A stretch of 64,000 nt of DNA from Clostridium transplantifaecale (lineage in GTDB: Bacteria; Bacillota; Clostridia; Lachnospirales; Lachnospiraceae). Shown in pieces: positions 18,975 through 28,435 of the stretch. Position 1 is the stretch's first letter. Every line of letters begins with the position of its first letter. The notes below the pieces were generated by a model. It saw only the letters and a program-made list of their open reading frames with translations, did no database searches and was not told the origin of the DNA. The position numbers were made by a program, and so were the translations under genes. The stretch lies in assembly GCF_900626075.1 (NCBI RefSeq), contig NZ_UYZY01000001.1, positions 1,282,656 through 1,346,655 on the forward strand. The letters run 5' to 3'.

Positions 18975-19505
18975 CTAATATTCAATTCCTTTTCTCGCAG
19001 CTACCCCATCGTCAAATGGATGCCGGATTTTTCGTATCTCCGATATATAATCCGCACGTTCTACAAATTCCGGTAAAGGGTCCCTGCCCGTCATCACAAT
19101 TTCCAGGTTCCCAGGACAGTCATCCAGAAATTTAAGAATCTGCTCCTTCTCAAGCAGCCCGCTTCGGACGGCGGCGCAGACCTCATCCATCACAAAAAGA
19201 GTCTGCCCTTCTTTCGCACACCGAAGCGCCGTGTCGGACGCCTCTTTAAAAAGCTCCCGGTAAAAATCCGCGGCCTCCCGTTTCTGTCCCTCCGTCATCT
19301 GCCAGGTAAAACCGAATGTTTTCCTGCATGGAATTACCGTGATGCCTTTTATTTGCCTTAATGCGTCCACTTCGCCCGAATCGTCGTTCTTCAGGAAGCG
19401 GACGAGGACTGCGCGTCCTCCGCAGCCTGCCATTCTGACGGCCAGGCCGATGGCGGCCGTTGTCTTGCCTTTTCCGTCGCCGCAGTAGATGTGGGTGTAT
19501 GACAT
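18975..19505 (-). CDS. Cob(I)yrinic acid a,c-diamide adenosyltransferase (CobO/BtuR family)
   Basis: 176 residues. The family attaches the adenosyl group to reduced corrinoids, giving adenosylcobalamin. The ATP-binding loop is YCGDGKGKTTAA near residue 7. Other family blocks are FLKNDDSGE, LFVMDEVCAAVRSGLL near residue 115, MTGRDPLPEFVERADYISEI and a C-terminal HPFDDGVAARKGIEY. No other corrinoid gene is in the window, so it probably supports cofactor salvage for B12 enzymes encoded elsewhere. Its upstream neighbour is a helicase gene separated by a remnant of the palindromic element. Confidence 0.93.
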   Translation of the reverse strand: MSYTHIYCGDGKGKTTAAIGLAVRMAGCGGRAVLVRFLKNDDSGEVDALRQIKGITVIPCRKTFGFTWQMTEGQKREAADFYRELFKEASDTALRCAKEGQTLFVMDEVCAAVRSGLLEKEQILKFLDDCPGNLEIVMTGRDPLPEFVERADYISEIRKIRHPFDDGVAARKGIEY

Positions 19506-19528
19506 AATGTTTTTGCTCCTTTTAATTG

Positions 19529-19600
19529 AAAAATGAGGACGATGGTGTGGGAATGGCGGGCGGGGTAGGGAGGGGATCGCTGGGGCTTCGGTCCTGGCCT
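19529..19600 (+). repeat. Remnant of the palindromic element (left arm only), copy E
   Basis: The sequence starts GAAAAATGAGGACG, continues with GAATGGCGGGCGGGGT and GGGGCTTCGGTCCTGG. This follows the left arm of copy A (GAAAAATGAGGACG, GGATGGCGGACGGGT, GGGGCTTCAGTCCCGG) but stops before the core, so it looks truncated. It lies between the cobO-like start and the helicase stop. Confidence 0.65.
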
Positions 19601-19605
19601 TAGTC

Positions 19606-21432
19606 TTATCCTAAATATTCCTCCACAAATCGTGATATTTCGACTTTTTTGTGGTATCTCTCTTTGACCGCGTACACATGCAGGCGCTCTTTGGCTCTGG
19701 TCATGGCGACGTAGAAGAGGCGTCTCTCCTCCTCGATATCTTCGTCCAGCGCCGCTTTGCTGTGGGGCGTTACTCCCTCGTTGGCGTCTAGAATATAGAC
19801 GATTTTGAATTCCAGCCCTTTTGAGCCGTGCATCGTAGCCAGAGTGACCGCATCTTCTTCCGATGCCTTTCCGGCCGATGCCTGGCGTTTCAGTTCTTCC
19901 GCATAGTCCTCGATATGGCGGAACCATTCTTCATATGTCTTGTATCCGGCGGCGCTCTCTTTGAGCTGATCCGCCGTCTCCAAAAGTTCCTCCGGCTTCA
20001 TTCTTCGGAAACCGGCATACTCCTCCAGAAAACCGTCGTATCCGATTCCCTGGCGTATGTAATTCACCGCCGCCAGAGGCGACATGCGGCTCACTGCTTT
20101 CAGATCGTATTCCAGATTCTCGATCCGATCCACCATCCAGTCTTTTTCACCGTACCAGCTTTTCAGCTCTCCAAAATCCACCGTCTGGTTACGCAGGCTG
20201 TCGCGGCTGATATACCGGTTGGGACGGTTGATTATCTGAAGAAAGTCGGATCTTTCCCGGCTTCCCAGGGCAATTTTTATATAGGTCAGTATATTTCTTG
20301 ATATCCAGTGCTCATAGAGGTTTGGCACAGTGTCTTTTGCCCTGAAGGGAAGATTGTATTCCATGAGTTTTTCCATCAGGAGCCTGGGGCCTGAGTTGGT
20401 CCTGTAGAGAACTGCTATATCACTGTATTGATACCCGGCAGCCAGGTATTGCTTTATCTCCCCTGCAATCCGGTTGTTTTCTTCAAAGCTGTCCTGCCAG
20501 ACCCTGGTGATAATATTTTTTCCCCTTGCGCCTGCGGTCTTTATGTTCTTTTTGAAACGTTTTTCATTATTCTCAATCAGGCGCAGGGAGGGACCAGCAA
20601 TCTCTGCCGTACATCTGTAGTTCACATCCAGAAGAATGCGTTCCGCATTTTTATAATCTCTCTCAAATCCCAGCATGATCTCCGGCCTGGCGCCGCGGAA
20701 ACGGTAGATAGACTGGTCGTCGTCACCGACGATGAAGAGGTTGTTGTCCGGTTTTGCAATGAGACGGATGATTTCATACTGCAGACGGTTAATATCCTGA
20801 AACTCGTCAATCAGGATGTAGCGGTACCGCTTTTGCCACGCCGCCAGAATATCCTTTCTTTCCCGGAACAACTGCCAGCACATAACCATCATATCGTCAA
20901 AATCAATGAGTCCCGACCGTCTCATCTGTTCCTCATATCCGCTGAAAATCCTGCGAAAGGTTTCATCCGGACAATTTTTGGAGTAATAATGCCTCAAATC
21001 GATCATTTCTCCCTTTACGGAGCTGATCTCACTTAAAACAGAGGTGACGAATTCATTCTCGTCCTCCAGTTCCAGCTCTTCTTTCCCTGCCAGTTCCCTG
21101 ATGAACTGCATCTGCTGTTCCGTCCGCACAATGTTCTGCGCCGTATAACGGTAAGCCAGCTTCAGTATCTGAAAAAAGATTGAATGGAACGTGCCGAAGG
21201 AAACTCCCCGCGCCGCTCCGGTCAGACGCACATAGCGCTCCTTCATCTCCTCAGCGGCGGCCCTGGTAAACGTGATAACGAGAATATCCGACGGGTTGAT
21301 TCTGCAGTCCTCCGTCAGATATTTGATCCTGTGTGTAATTACCGTGGTCTTTCCGGAACCTGGCCCCGCCAGTACCATCATCGGCCCGTCTCTGTGGCGT
21401 ATCGCCTGTTCCTGTGTTCTGCCAAATTCCAT
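19606..21432 (-). CDS. UvrD/PcrA-type ATP-dependent DNA helicase (short form)
   Basis: 608 residues. Superfamily 1A helicase motifs: QEQAIRH (Q-motif), VLAGPGSGKTTVI, FTRAAAEEM, IDEFQDIN, GDDDQSIYRFRGA, NYRCTAEI, TLATMHGSKGLEFKIVY and RLFYVAMTRAKERL. It ends soon after the last motif (SRFVEEYLG), about 120 residues shorter than UvrD or PcrA, so it lacks the usual C-terminal extension that contacts partners. It is probably a repair helicase distinct from the main PcrA. The ATG at 21432 abuts a weak upstream site. Confidence 0.9.
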   Translation of the reverse strand: MEFGRTQEQAIRHRDGPMMVLAGPGSGKTTVITHRIKYLTEDCRINPSDILVITFTRAAAEEMKERYVRLTGAARGVSFGTFHSIFFQILKLAYRYTAQNIVRTEQQMQFIRELAGKEELELEDENEFVTSVLSEISSVKGEMIDLRHYYSKNCPDETFRRIFSGYEEQMRRSGLIDFDDMMVMCWQLFRERKDILAAWQKRYRYILIDEFQDINRLQYEIIRLIAKPDNNLFIVGDDDQSIYRFRGARPEIMLGFERDYKNAERILLDVNYRCTAEIAGPSLRLIENNEKRFKKNIKTAGARGKNIITRVWQDSFEENNRIAGEIKQYLAAGYQYSDIAVLYRTNSGPRLLMEKLMEYNLPFRAKDTVPNLYEHWISRNILTYIKIALGSRERSDFLQIINRPNRYISRDSLRNQTVDFGELKSWYGEKDWMVDRIENLEYDLKAVSRMSPLAAVNYIRQGIGYDGFLEEYAGFRRMKPEELLETADQLKESAAGYKTYEEWFRHIEDYAEELKRQASAGKASEEDAVTLATMHGSKGLEFKIVYILDANEGVTPHSKAALDEDIEEERRLFYVAMTRAKERLHVYAVKERYHKKVEISRFVEEYLG

Positions 21433-21542
21433 TTACTGTTATCCTATCCTGTTTCTTTATCTGGTTTTTCCAGTTCTTTCATTACTTTAAATATGTTTCT
21501 TTATCTGTTCTTCTATCTGTCTTTCACCCACGTCTTATAGTT

Positions 21543-21578
21543 CAAAAGGAGTGCTCAAACTCCCCAGCACTCCTTTTG
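21543..21578 (-). terminator. Terminator of gltX
   Basis: CAAAAGGAGTGCT pairs perfectly with AGCACTCCTTTTG around a 10-nt loop, with a T-rich tail for the minus strand. Confidence 0.75.
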
Positions 21579-21662
21579 CAGCTATCTATTGATCACGGCA
21601 GCCTGAATGCGGAGCATACAGGTTACCATCTATGGCGGTGAAAAACGTTTAACATGTTTTCA

Positions 21663-23114
21663 TCACTTTGATAAGAGTTCAATTCCTTTTCTGATTCTCT
21701 TAAGGGATTCTTCCTTGCCGAGGACTTCCATGATCTCTGTGGCTCCGGCCGGTGTCATCTGCTTGCCGGATACGGCTGTACGGATAGGCCACATTACGAA
21801 TCCGGTCTTAACTCCCTTTTCTGCCACATAAGCGGAAAGGACAGCAAAAAGGCCGTCGTTGCTGTAGTCTTCCTGCGCCTCCAAAACAGGGAGAAGCTCC
21901 TTCAGCACCTCGAGGGAAGTTTCTTTCGTTGTCTTCATCTTCTTGTGGACGTACATCTCGGTGTCGTATTCCGGAAGCTCTTCAAAGAAATCAATATGGC
22001 CTTCAATCTCCGGGAGGACTTCAACTCTTGTCTTAACCATGGAGGCAATCTTTCTGAGATCCAGATCTTTGCTGATTACTTTCTTAATATAAGGCTCCGC
22101 TATGCCGTAGAAACGGTCGAAGTCCATTGCCTTGATATATTCTCCGTTCATCCATTTTAATTTGACCATGTCAAATACGGCCGGAGATTTGCTGATATTC
22201 TTATAATTGAATTCCTTCACCAGCTCGTCCAGGGAGAAAATCTCCTGGTTGTTCTCAGGGGACCAGCCTAAAAGGGCTACAAAGTTAACAACAGCCTCTG
22301 AAATAAATCCCTGATCAATCAGATCCTGATAGGAAGAATGGCCGCTTCTCTTACTCAGCTTCTTGTGCTCCTCATTGGTGATGGTCGGACAGTGCACGTA
22401 TACCGGAACCTCCCAGCCGAATGCCTCATAGAGACGGTTATATTTCGGGGACGAGGACAGGTACTCATTGCCGCGGACGACGTGGGTGATCTCCTGAAGG
22501 TGGTCGTCGACAACGTTGGCAAAGTTGTAGGTCGGATATCCGTCGGATTTGATAAGAACCATATCATCCAGCTCCGAATTGTCTACCGAGATATCTCCGT
22601 AGATTTCATCGTGGAAGGTTGTCTTTCCTTCTCTGGGGTTGTTCTGGCGGATTACATAAGGTTTGCCTGCCTTTAAATTTGCCTCAATCTCCTCTTTTGA
22701 CAAATGGAGGCAATGCTTGTCATAGGTCATAATCTCTTCGCCGTTTACAGTCCTTTTAAGGCTGTTCAAACGTTCCTGGTCACAGAAGCAGTAATATGCC
22801 TCGCCCTTGTCCAGAAGCACCTTCGCATAGTCCGTATAAATACCGGCTTTCTGGCGTTCGCTCTGCACGTAAGGACCGTACTCTCCTCCGAGATCAGGAC
22901 CTTCGTCATGCTGCAGGCCCGTGTCCTTCAGGGTGTTGTAGATAATCTCTGTCGCACCCTCGACAAAACGTTCCTGGTCTGTATCCTCAATACGGAGAAG
23001 ATAATCTCCATCCTCATGTTTTGCGATTAAATAAGCATATAGTGCTGTTCTCAAATTTCCGACGTGCATCTTGCCGGTCGGGCTCGGGGCATATCTTGTT
23101 CTGATCTTCGTCAT
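21663..23114 (-). CDS. gltX: Glutamyl-tRNA synthetase
   Basis: 483 residues. Class I aminoacyl-tRNA synthetase that charges tRNA-Glu (and in many Firmicutes also tRNA-Gln before amidation). The HIGH-type signature is [16 protein letters not shown] near residue 11 and the KMSKS-type signature is [11 protein letters not shown] near residue 250. [11 protein letters not shown] and [25 protein letters not shown] blocks are present. It is a single gene with its own promoter (23146-23174) and terminator; no T-box leader is seen. Confidence 0.95.
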   Translation of the reverse strand: MTKIRTRYAPSPTGKMHVGNLRTALYAYLIAKHEDGDYLLRIEDTDQERFVEGATEIIYNTLKDTGLQHDEGPDLGGEYGPYVQSERQKAGIYTDYAKVLLDKGEAYYCFCDQERLNSLKRTVNGEEIMTYDKHCLHLSKEEIEANLKAGKPYVIRQNNPREGKTTFHDEIYGDISVDNSELDDMVLIKSDGYPTYNFANVVDDHLQEITHVVRGNEYLSSSPKYNRLYEAFGWEVPVYVHCPTITNEEHKKLSKRSGHSSYQDLIDQGFISEAVVNFVALLGWSPENNQEIFSLDELVKEFNYKNISKSPAVFDMVKLKWMNGEYIKAMDFDRFYGIAEPYIKKVISKDLDLRKIASMVKTRVEVLPEIEGHIDFFEELPEYDTEMYVHKKMKTTKETSLEVLKELLPVLEAQEDYSNDGLFAVLSAYVAEKGVKTGFVMWPIRTAVSGKQMTPAGATEIMEVLGKEESLKRIRKGIELLSK

Positions 23115-23145
23115 AGTTTCACACTCCTAATCTTTGATAGAGTCC

Positions 23146-23174
23146 ATTATATAACGAAGAGGGAAAATTTACAA
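23146..23174 (-). promoter_or_regulatory. Promoter of gltX
   Basis: TATAAT (23146-23151) and a weak -35 TTGTAA (23169-23174) on the minus strand, spaced by 17 bp. The transcript leader is only about 30 nt. Confidence 0.6.
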
Positions 23175-23189
23175 GCAGGGGATTTTATT

Positions 23190-23545
23190 GAAAAATCAGG
23201 GGAAGGGCAGCTGCAGCTTTACGGAATGGGGAGAGGAAGGGGAGTGAGTCTTCAGTCCCGGATTGGGGGGATCGCGGGCGGGGAAGCAGGAAGAAAGAAA
23301 TCTCCTGCGGGGACCGCTTGCGCTTATGGAGTGCGCAGCGGATTCTAGGCTCGTGTGAAACCTCGCCAAGAACCGGCGGACTCCAACATCCCCTTCGGAG
23401 ATTTTTTCTTCCTGCTTCCCCTTTGCGAAGGGTGTTGGCCGGGACTGAAGACGCGAAGGTTTTTCGCCGCATCCCGGCCCCGGGTGAGGAATGATTGCCT
23501 TTCTTTTTCAAAGGGGGAGGGTATTGTCGAGGCCACTACTTGTTG
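23190..23545 (+). repeat. Palindromic intergenic element, copy B
   Basis: Begins GAAAAATCAGG and ends with GTATTGTCGAGGCCACTAC. Arms pair over long stretches: GTCTTCAGTCCCGG with CCGGGACTGAAGAC, and GGGGAAGCAGGAAGAAA with TTTCTTCCTGCTTCCCC-like sequence. In the core, GGAGT/ACTCC (23328-23332, 23380-23384) and CGG-a-TTCT/AGAACCG (23339-23346, 23369-23375) occupy the same places as GGAAT/ATTCC and TGCT/AGCA in copy A, so both stems are kept while their bases differ. It fills most of the 526-base gap between gltX and the NHL-repeat gene. Confidence 0.8.
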
Positions 23546-23640
23546 CCGGGAGTGTTTTCGTTCGGAACCTGAAAGGTTTGGGTGAATTGAGGACTGGAAT
23601 TTTTTTTGTGGGGGCTGGGAGCTGGCCGTTTGGCGGGCGG

Positions 23641-24657
23641 CTAATTTCCGGTCAGTTTGTTTAGTTTTAGTATGTTGTTCCGGTTCTTTTTATTGGTGAA
23701 GAGGTACAGGTTTCCTTCTGCGTCTCCCGTCAGGCCGTGGACATGCATTGGGGAACCTTCCCAGCCGAATCTGGCGACTGGTTTGCAGTTCATGTCTATT
23801 ATTGTTACCGCCCCGTCCAGTTCTCCGATGTAGACGTACTGGCCGTCGGTGTAAAGGCCGCCGACGCGGAGCATTCCGTCGATTACGGCCAGGAGTTCAC
23901 CGCCGGAGGTGAATAACTGGACACGGGAGTTTTCGCGGTCGGCTACCCAGATTCGGTCCATTGGGTCGATACAGAGAGCGTGTACAAGACGGAACTCTCC
24001 CGGCAATTTTCCCGGATTTCCCCAGGAGAAGGCGTAGGTGCCGTCGGCATTAAATTTGTGCACCGCCGAATTCCCGTATCCGTCTGCGGCAAAATACTCG
24101 CCTGTATGGTTCATTGCCATCATGCACGGGCGGCAGAACGGCATCCCGCGCCTGCGGATACTGTCCAGGCGCGCATTGGCTGCCGCCCTTAAATTCCAGG
24201 CCGGATCGGCGGGCACCCTGTTTTCACGTTCTAAAACTTCCAGGTAGTTTTTATCATAACCACTGTCTCCCGGCTGATGGAGGGTTCCAAAGTCACGGAC
24301 CAGCTCCCCGCGGACGGTAATCTCTCTGATTACATGGAAGCTGTCACTGGAATCCGCACAGAGAATTGTATTTTGCGGAGTGATAAAAATACTGTGCGCC
24401 TTCTTAAACAGGCCTGTCCCGATGGAGCGGAGATAATTTCCATCCCTATCAAACACCACCACCGGGTGCTCTGCATCGTCGGTCGCCGCATACAGCCGCC
24501 CCACTCCATCAAAGTCACCATTCAGCACATGAATCCCGGACAGCTCCCCCGGCCATTTGGCCCAGGTGAAATCGGCCCGATATATAAAATTGCCGCTTCC
24601 CAGAACCTGGGCAAATTCTTCCCATTCTATTTTTCCACAACTAATCTGTTTCATCAT
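23641..24657 (-). CDS. NHL-repeat beta-propeller protein
   Basis: 338 residues with repeated NHL/SMP-30-like strands: HVLNGDFDGVGRLYAATDD, VFDRDGNYLRSIG, HALCIDPMDRIWVADRENSR and VQLFTSGGELLAVIDG. Such propellers are binding or peptidyl-glycolate-lyase-like proteins. No signal peptide is visible, so it should be cytoplasmic. It is the last gene of the catabolic cluster that starts at 29983, 51 bp after the lactonase-type gene. The exact role is not evident; a lactonase or sugar-acid binding role fits its neighbours. Confidence 0.75.
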   Translation of the reverse strand: MMKQISCGKIEWEEFAQVLGSGNFIYRADFTWAKWPGELSGIHVLNGDFDGVGRLYAATDDAEHPVVVFDRDGNYLRSIGTGLFKKAHSIFITPQNTILCADSSDSFHVIREITVRGELVRDFGTLHQPGDSGYDKNYLEVLERENRVPADPAWNLRAAANARLDSIRRRGMPFCRPCMMAMNHTGEYFAADGYGNSAVHKFNADGTYAFSWGNPGKLPGEFRLVHALCIDPMDRIWVADRENSRVQLFTSGGELLAVIDGMLRVGGLYTDGQYVYIGELDGAVTIIDMNCKPVARFGWEGSPMHVHGLTGDAEGNLYLFTNKKNRNNILKLNKLTGN

Positions 24658-24708
24658 CCATTCTCCTTTTGGAACTTAATCGGACTTTTAAAAAAGAATC
24701 CGGTTCTT

Positions 24709-25806
24709 TTAAAACTCATCCAGACACGGCACTGCGTCGGTAAACAGCATCCAGACCGGCGTTGGAGTCTCCAGTACCCGTCCGCTGTCTGTCAGGCGAC
24801 CTGTCTCCTTGTCAATCGTAAACGATGTGATCGTGTCGCTCGACTGGTTTCCGCAGAACAGGAAATTCCCGCCCGGTTCTATCGCAAAGAAACGCGGTTT
24901 TTTGCCCCCGCAGGGAATCCAGTGTATCGGTGATAGCCGCCCTGTCTCCTGGTCAATCGCAAATGCACCAATACTTTCATGTCCCCGGTTCGATAGATAG
25001 AGGAATTTTCCGTCCGGATGCACTGCCAGCTCCGATGTCATATTTTTCACATCAAAGTAGTCGTCGGGTAATGCCGGAACTACCTGAAACGGCTCCAAAA
25101 TCCCGCTTTCCTCATCATACCGGCAGGCTATGATAGTCGAGGTATACTCTGTATTGACATAGGCCCACCTCCGGTTTGGATGGAACCAGACATGGCGCGG
25201 ACAGGACGCCCCGTGGCATTTAAGCGCCTGCACCGGTATCAGCATTCCTCTTTCCCGATCTAGCTGATAACTGTGTACCAGATCAAGCCCCTTATCCGCC
25301 ATCAGCACAAAACGGCCGTCCGGTGAAAAAGGTACGTGATGAGGTCTGGACCATGGCTGGATTTTCTCATTTAACGGGCCCTTTTCTCCCGGAAGGATAA
25401 AACTCTGTGTTTTTTCGCCGATGCTTCCATCCTCATTAATACGGAATAAATTAATAATTCCTTTGTGATCTCCCGTCACCAGCCATTCTCCGGCCGGATC
25501 AACGGAAGCAATCATCACGTTGCTTCCATCTGTATCCGCATGGTTCAGAGGAATGAGCGTCCCGTTCTCCCTGACTCTTTTATAGGAAGAAACCTGACCG
25601 CTGTTGCTGTTGACGCAGTATATGTATTTCTTTTCTTTTCCGAAGGCCAGAACTGCAGGATTTAACGCAGGTATCTCCTGAAGCCTCGACCACTTCCCGC
25701 TTTTCCTGTCCACGCTGTAAACATAAATTCCGACGCCGTGGGCGTTTCTGTTATTTTTCTTATTTTCTGTTGTATAGGTACCGATGTATACGTATAATGG
25801 CTCCAT
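24709..25806 (-). CDS. Lactonase family protein (6-phosphogluconolactonase-type propeller)
   Basis: 365 residues. The seven-bladed propeller pattern of the YbhE/Pgl lactonase family is clear: PLYVYIGTYT at the start, then HVPFSPDGRFVLMADKGLD, HGASCPRHVWFHPNRRWAYV, LAVHPDGKFLYLSNRGHESI and PRFFAIEPGGNFLFCGNQ. The family opens sugar lactones to free acids. I use the ATG at 25806 since homologues begin near PLYVYIG; the frame is open further upstream. Its place in a cluster with a carboxylate transporter and aldolase supports hydrolysis of a sugar-acid lactone. Confidence 0.85.
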   Translation of the reverse strand: MEPLYVYIGTYTTENKKNNRNAHGVGIYVYSVDRKSGKWSRLQEIPALNPAVLAFGKEKKYIYCVNSNSGQVSSYKRVRENGTLIPLNHADTDGSNVMIASVDPAGEWLVTGDHKGIINLFRINEDGSIGEKTQSFILPGEKGPLNEKIQPWSRPHHVPFSPDGRFVLMADKGLDLVHSYQLDRERGMLIPVQALKCHGASCPRHVWFHPNRRWAYVNTEYTSTIIACRYDEESGILEPFQVVPALPDDYFDVKNMTSELAVHPDGKFLYLSNRGHESIGAFAIDQETGRLSPIHWIPCGGKKPRFFAIEPGGNFLFCGNQSSDTITSFTIDKETGRLTDSGRVLETPTPVWMLFTDAVPCLDEF

Positions 25807-25881
25807 ATTTATGGTAAATCCTTTCTGATGTATATTATGGTAATGCCGCCGCTCTAAAAACAAGTAACGGCAAGGCAAGTG

Positions 25882-26328
25882 TCAAAGCCGGATTTTAAAA
25901 GCCGCTTTTTTCACATGCGTTACTTCTTTGTCCGCCAGCTTCGACATATGGACGTCCTGGGGGAAGAGTACCATAAAGAAACCTTCCGGCACCAGAATTT
26001 TTTCTCCCGTTCCCTGATGGATAATCTGATCTTTGCCTTCCTGCCTTACCGAAGATTCCATACGTTCCACATGGTTATAACCAATCCTCTCACTGCCCTT
26101 TATCATGTACTGGACATCCGTAAACTCTATGTGGGACTCCCACCTTCTCTCTGCGTCAATGGTATCGTACTCCAGAAATTTAATCTGTACACAGTCTGTC
26201 AATTTTGTAATTCCCGGCGGTTGAGCTGCCAGTTCTGCCTTGTGGGCCAGCAGATAACGCAGCGCACAGGCGAGATTTTCACTGATTCCATAATACAACG
26301 GCGCATTTTCCAGTTTATCAAGTATCAT
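25882..26328 (-). CDS. YhcH/YjgK/YiaL family protein
   Basis: 148 residues. The family fold is a cupin-like barrel (DUF386). Blocks typical of it are RYLLAHKAELAAQPPG, DAERRWESHIEFTDVQYMIKG, and FFMVLFPQDVHMSK; the histidines in ESHIEF and DVHMSK are likely metal ligands. Relatives act on sugar anomers or sit in ascorbate and sialic acid pathways. The ATG at 26328 shares its A with the TGA of the RraA-like gene (TGATG), so the two are translationally coupled. Confidence 0.9.
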   Translation of the reverse strand: MILDKLENAPLYYGISENLACALRYLLAHKAELAAQPPGITKLTDCVQIKFLEYDTIDAERRWESHIEFTDVQYMIKGSERIGYNHVERMESSVRQEGKDQIIHQGTGEKILVPEGFFMVLFPQDVHMSKLADKEVTHVKKAAFKIRL

Positions 26329-26996
26329 CACATAACCCCTTTCTCCGCCGCCTCTATAGCACGGTCTACCCAATCCCTGTTTCCCGGCTCATCTTCCATG
26401 ATCCGTTTCTGTTCCCCCTCAAATTTCTTCTTCGCCCGCGAAAGCAGATCTTTGGCAAATTCCGCAGGTATAATGGCGATTCCGTCCCTGTCGCCGACGA
26501 GAATATCCCCGGGACAGATTACACGGCCTGCACAGCACACCGGGACATTAATTTCCCCCGGACCGCTTTTATACGGTCCCTGTGGAGTAATTCCTTTTGC
26601 GTATACGGGAAATGGAAGCGCCTCTATGGCATCAAAATCCCGCATGCAGCCATTGATGACAAAACCTCCCAGCTTTCTCCTTATGGCATGGCGGATCATC
26701 AGTTCGCCGGCCAGGGCATGCTCCATATCTCCTTCCCCATCGACTACTATAATGTCTCCCGGCAGGGCCAGATCAAGGGCCTTATGAAACATCAGGTTAT
26801 CGCCCTGGGGTACCTTTACCGTAAAGGCCGGGCCGCAGAGGGAAAGCCCGTTTAAAGCCCTGATACTGCTGTTGGTATTGTAAAGCCGCCCCATATTATC
26901 GGCGATATTGCTGCTGGGAAGTCCCCTGAAAGCCTCTGTTAATTCCCGGTCCGGTCTCGGACAGTCTAAAATTCTAAGTCCCGCTCTGTTTATCAT
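26328..26996 (-). CDS. RraA-like / 4-hydroxy-4-methyl-2-oxoglutarate aldolase family protein
   Basis: 222 residues. The RraA/demethylmenaquinone-methyltransferase-like fold is shown by SSNIADNMGR, GDIIVVDGEGDMEHALAGELM, GFVINGCMRDFDAI and PGDILVGDRDGIAIIPAEFAKD. The segments GxxxxD (GELMIRHAIRR) and INGCMRD hold the residues that bind oxaloacetate-type substrates and metal in the aldolase members. Given the neighbouring HpcH/HpaI aldolase and transporter, an aldolase or decarboxylase acting on a 2-keto acid is more likely than RNase E inhibition. Confidence 0.88.
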   Translation of the reverse strand: MINRAGLRILDCPRPDRELTEAFRGLPSSNIADNMGRLYNTNSSIRALNGLSLCGPAFTVKVPQGDNLMFHKALDLALPGDIIVVDGEGDMEHALAGELMIRHAIRRKLGGFVINGCMRDFDAIEALPFPVYAKGITPQGPYKSGPGEINVPVCCAGRVICPGDILVGDRDGIAIIPAEFAKDLLSRAKKKFEGEQKRIMEDEPGNRDWVDRAIEAAEKGVM

Positions 26997-27025
26997 TTCT
27001 ATTTTCCTTCTTTCTGTTCTATAAT

Positions 27026-28339
27026 TTAACCAATCGGCACAATTCCGATGATTACGGCCGTCACCAGTTCACAGATATATAAAAGAGTTAAAACCGGAAG
27101 GCCCTTTTTGAATATGTCTTTCATCTCCACGCCGACCATTCCTGCCGCCATCCACGCCGTAGCCTGTACCGGACGGATCAGGGAGACGGCATCAGCTCCC
27201 ATCAGGAGAACATAAGTCAGTGATTCCTGGCTGAATCCGTATGACTGTCCCGCCTTGATCAAAAGGGGCATCATCCCGTAGTGGAATCCGTCGGCTCCCA
27301 GAACCAGGCTGAAAATGAAGCTTAGCGGCGCACATACGAAATTATACATGGGAGCCATAAAGGCCGGTATGGTTCCCGTAATGACGTTCGCCATCTCAGT
27401 CAGCATTGCGCTGTTTGTAAGAATTCCTGCAAATGCTCCGACAAAAAACATGGTGAGAGTGATCCTGAGACTGTTTTTCGCATATTTATCGACAACCGCA
27501 TTCCATTCTTTGACGGAACGGTAGTTGATAATCAGGGCGCCAGCCAGACCAAACATAAAGTTTATGTACCCGGCAAAAATACCTTTGAATACCAGGAACA
27601 GAATGAAAAGAGTCCAGGCCACATTTACCCAGTATCTTGCGTTCACTTTTGTTTCCCTGTTTTCTTCCACGTGAAGGGAACCGTCCGCCTCCATATCCTC
27701 ACCGTGATCCACAATTCCTCTGTTTATTTTGGCCTGCGCTTTTTTACCGTATAAATAAGCGGTTACCAGGTTAAAAATCACGCCGACCGCCATACACGGC
27801 ATAATCGCACTGGAAATCGCGCTGGGATCCATACCCGTAACTGCCGCCGATCGAAGGACGCCGCCTCCCCACGGAAGCATATTCACAACCGCAACCGCCT
27901 GCACAATTTCAAGCAGGAGATATTTGCGGTCAATTCCCACTCTTTTAAAAATCGGAAGCATGGCCGGAACTGTTACTAAAAGTGTACTGGTTGTACCGGA
28001 GTCCATGTGCGAAAAGTGGGCCACCAGAGATGCGATAATCGTGATTGCCGCCACACTGTTTCCAGCTTTTTTTACAAGGAACTCCACTATCGGATCAAAA
28101 AGTCCGTTCTCCGTCATAATACTGAAAAACAGTATGGACAGCATCGCCATAATGGAAGTTCCCATCGCGCTGCTGACGCCCGCCTTAATGAAATCATTGA
28201 TATCACTCAGGGAATATCCCGCCAGTAAAGCAAATACCGGTGGTATCACAATAAAACCTACCATCGGATTTACTTTGTTCTTCAGCAGTAAAACAACGAT
28301 TACCGCTATCATTACATAACCTAGAATTGCGTAGCTCAT
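27026..28339 (-). CDS. CitMHS-type citrate/carboxylate transporter
   Basis: 437 residues with about 11-12 hydrophobic segments. The CitMHS pattern is visible in NPMVGFIVIPPVFALLAGY-type N-terminus, HFSHMDSGTTSTLLVTVP, LLEIVQAVAVVNMLPWGGG and LGADGFHYGMMPLL. Members of this family import metal-complexed citrate or other carboxylates. It lies between the aldolase and RraA-like genes, so it probably brings in the substrate of the cluster. A GTAGAGT-preceded AGGAGG sequence sets the start at 28339. Confidence 0.9.
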   Translation of the reverse strand: MSYAILGYVMIAVIVVLLLKNKVNPMVGFIVIPPVFALLAGYSLSDINDFIKAGVSSAMGTSIMAMLSILFFSIMTENGLFDPIVEFLVKKAGNSVAAITIIASLVAHFSHMDSGTTSTLLVTVPAMLPIFKRVGIDRKYLLLEIVQAVAVVNMLPWGGGVLRSAAVTGMDPSAISSAIMPCMAVGVIFNLVTAYLYGKKAQAKINRGIVDHGEDMEADGSLHVEENRETKVNARYWVNVAWTLFILFLVFKGIFAGYINFMFGLAGALIINYRSVKEWNAVVDKYAKNSLRITLTMFFVGAFAGILTNSAMLTEMANVITGTIPAFMAPMYNFVCAPLSFIFSLVLGADGFHYGMMPLLIKAGQSYGFSQESLTYVLLMGADAVSLIRPVQATAWMAAGMVGVEMKDIFKKGLPVLTLLYICELVTAVIIGIVPIG

Positions 28340-28435
28340 ACTCTACCTCCTAAATACATCGTTTTTCTTTTGCATCACATCTTCGGGCGCTGCCGGCATG
28401 ATCGATCCTGAAATTGCCATGCCTATAACCAGAAT

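Noticed and set aside
23115..23180. T-box leader before gltX
   Set aside because: The promoter at 23146-23174 leaves only about 30 nt of leader, too short for a T-box.
28340..28435. Sigma-54 promoter before the transporter gene
   Set aside because: No GG/GC pair at the -24/-12 distance in a TGGCAC-N5-TTGC context was found.
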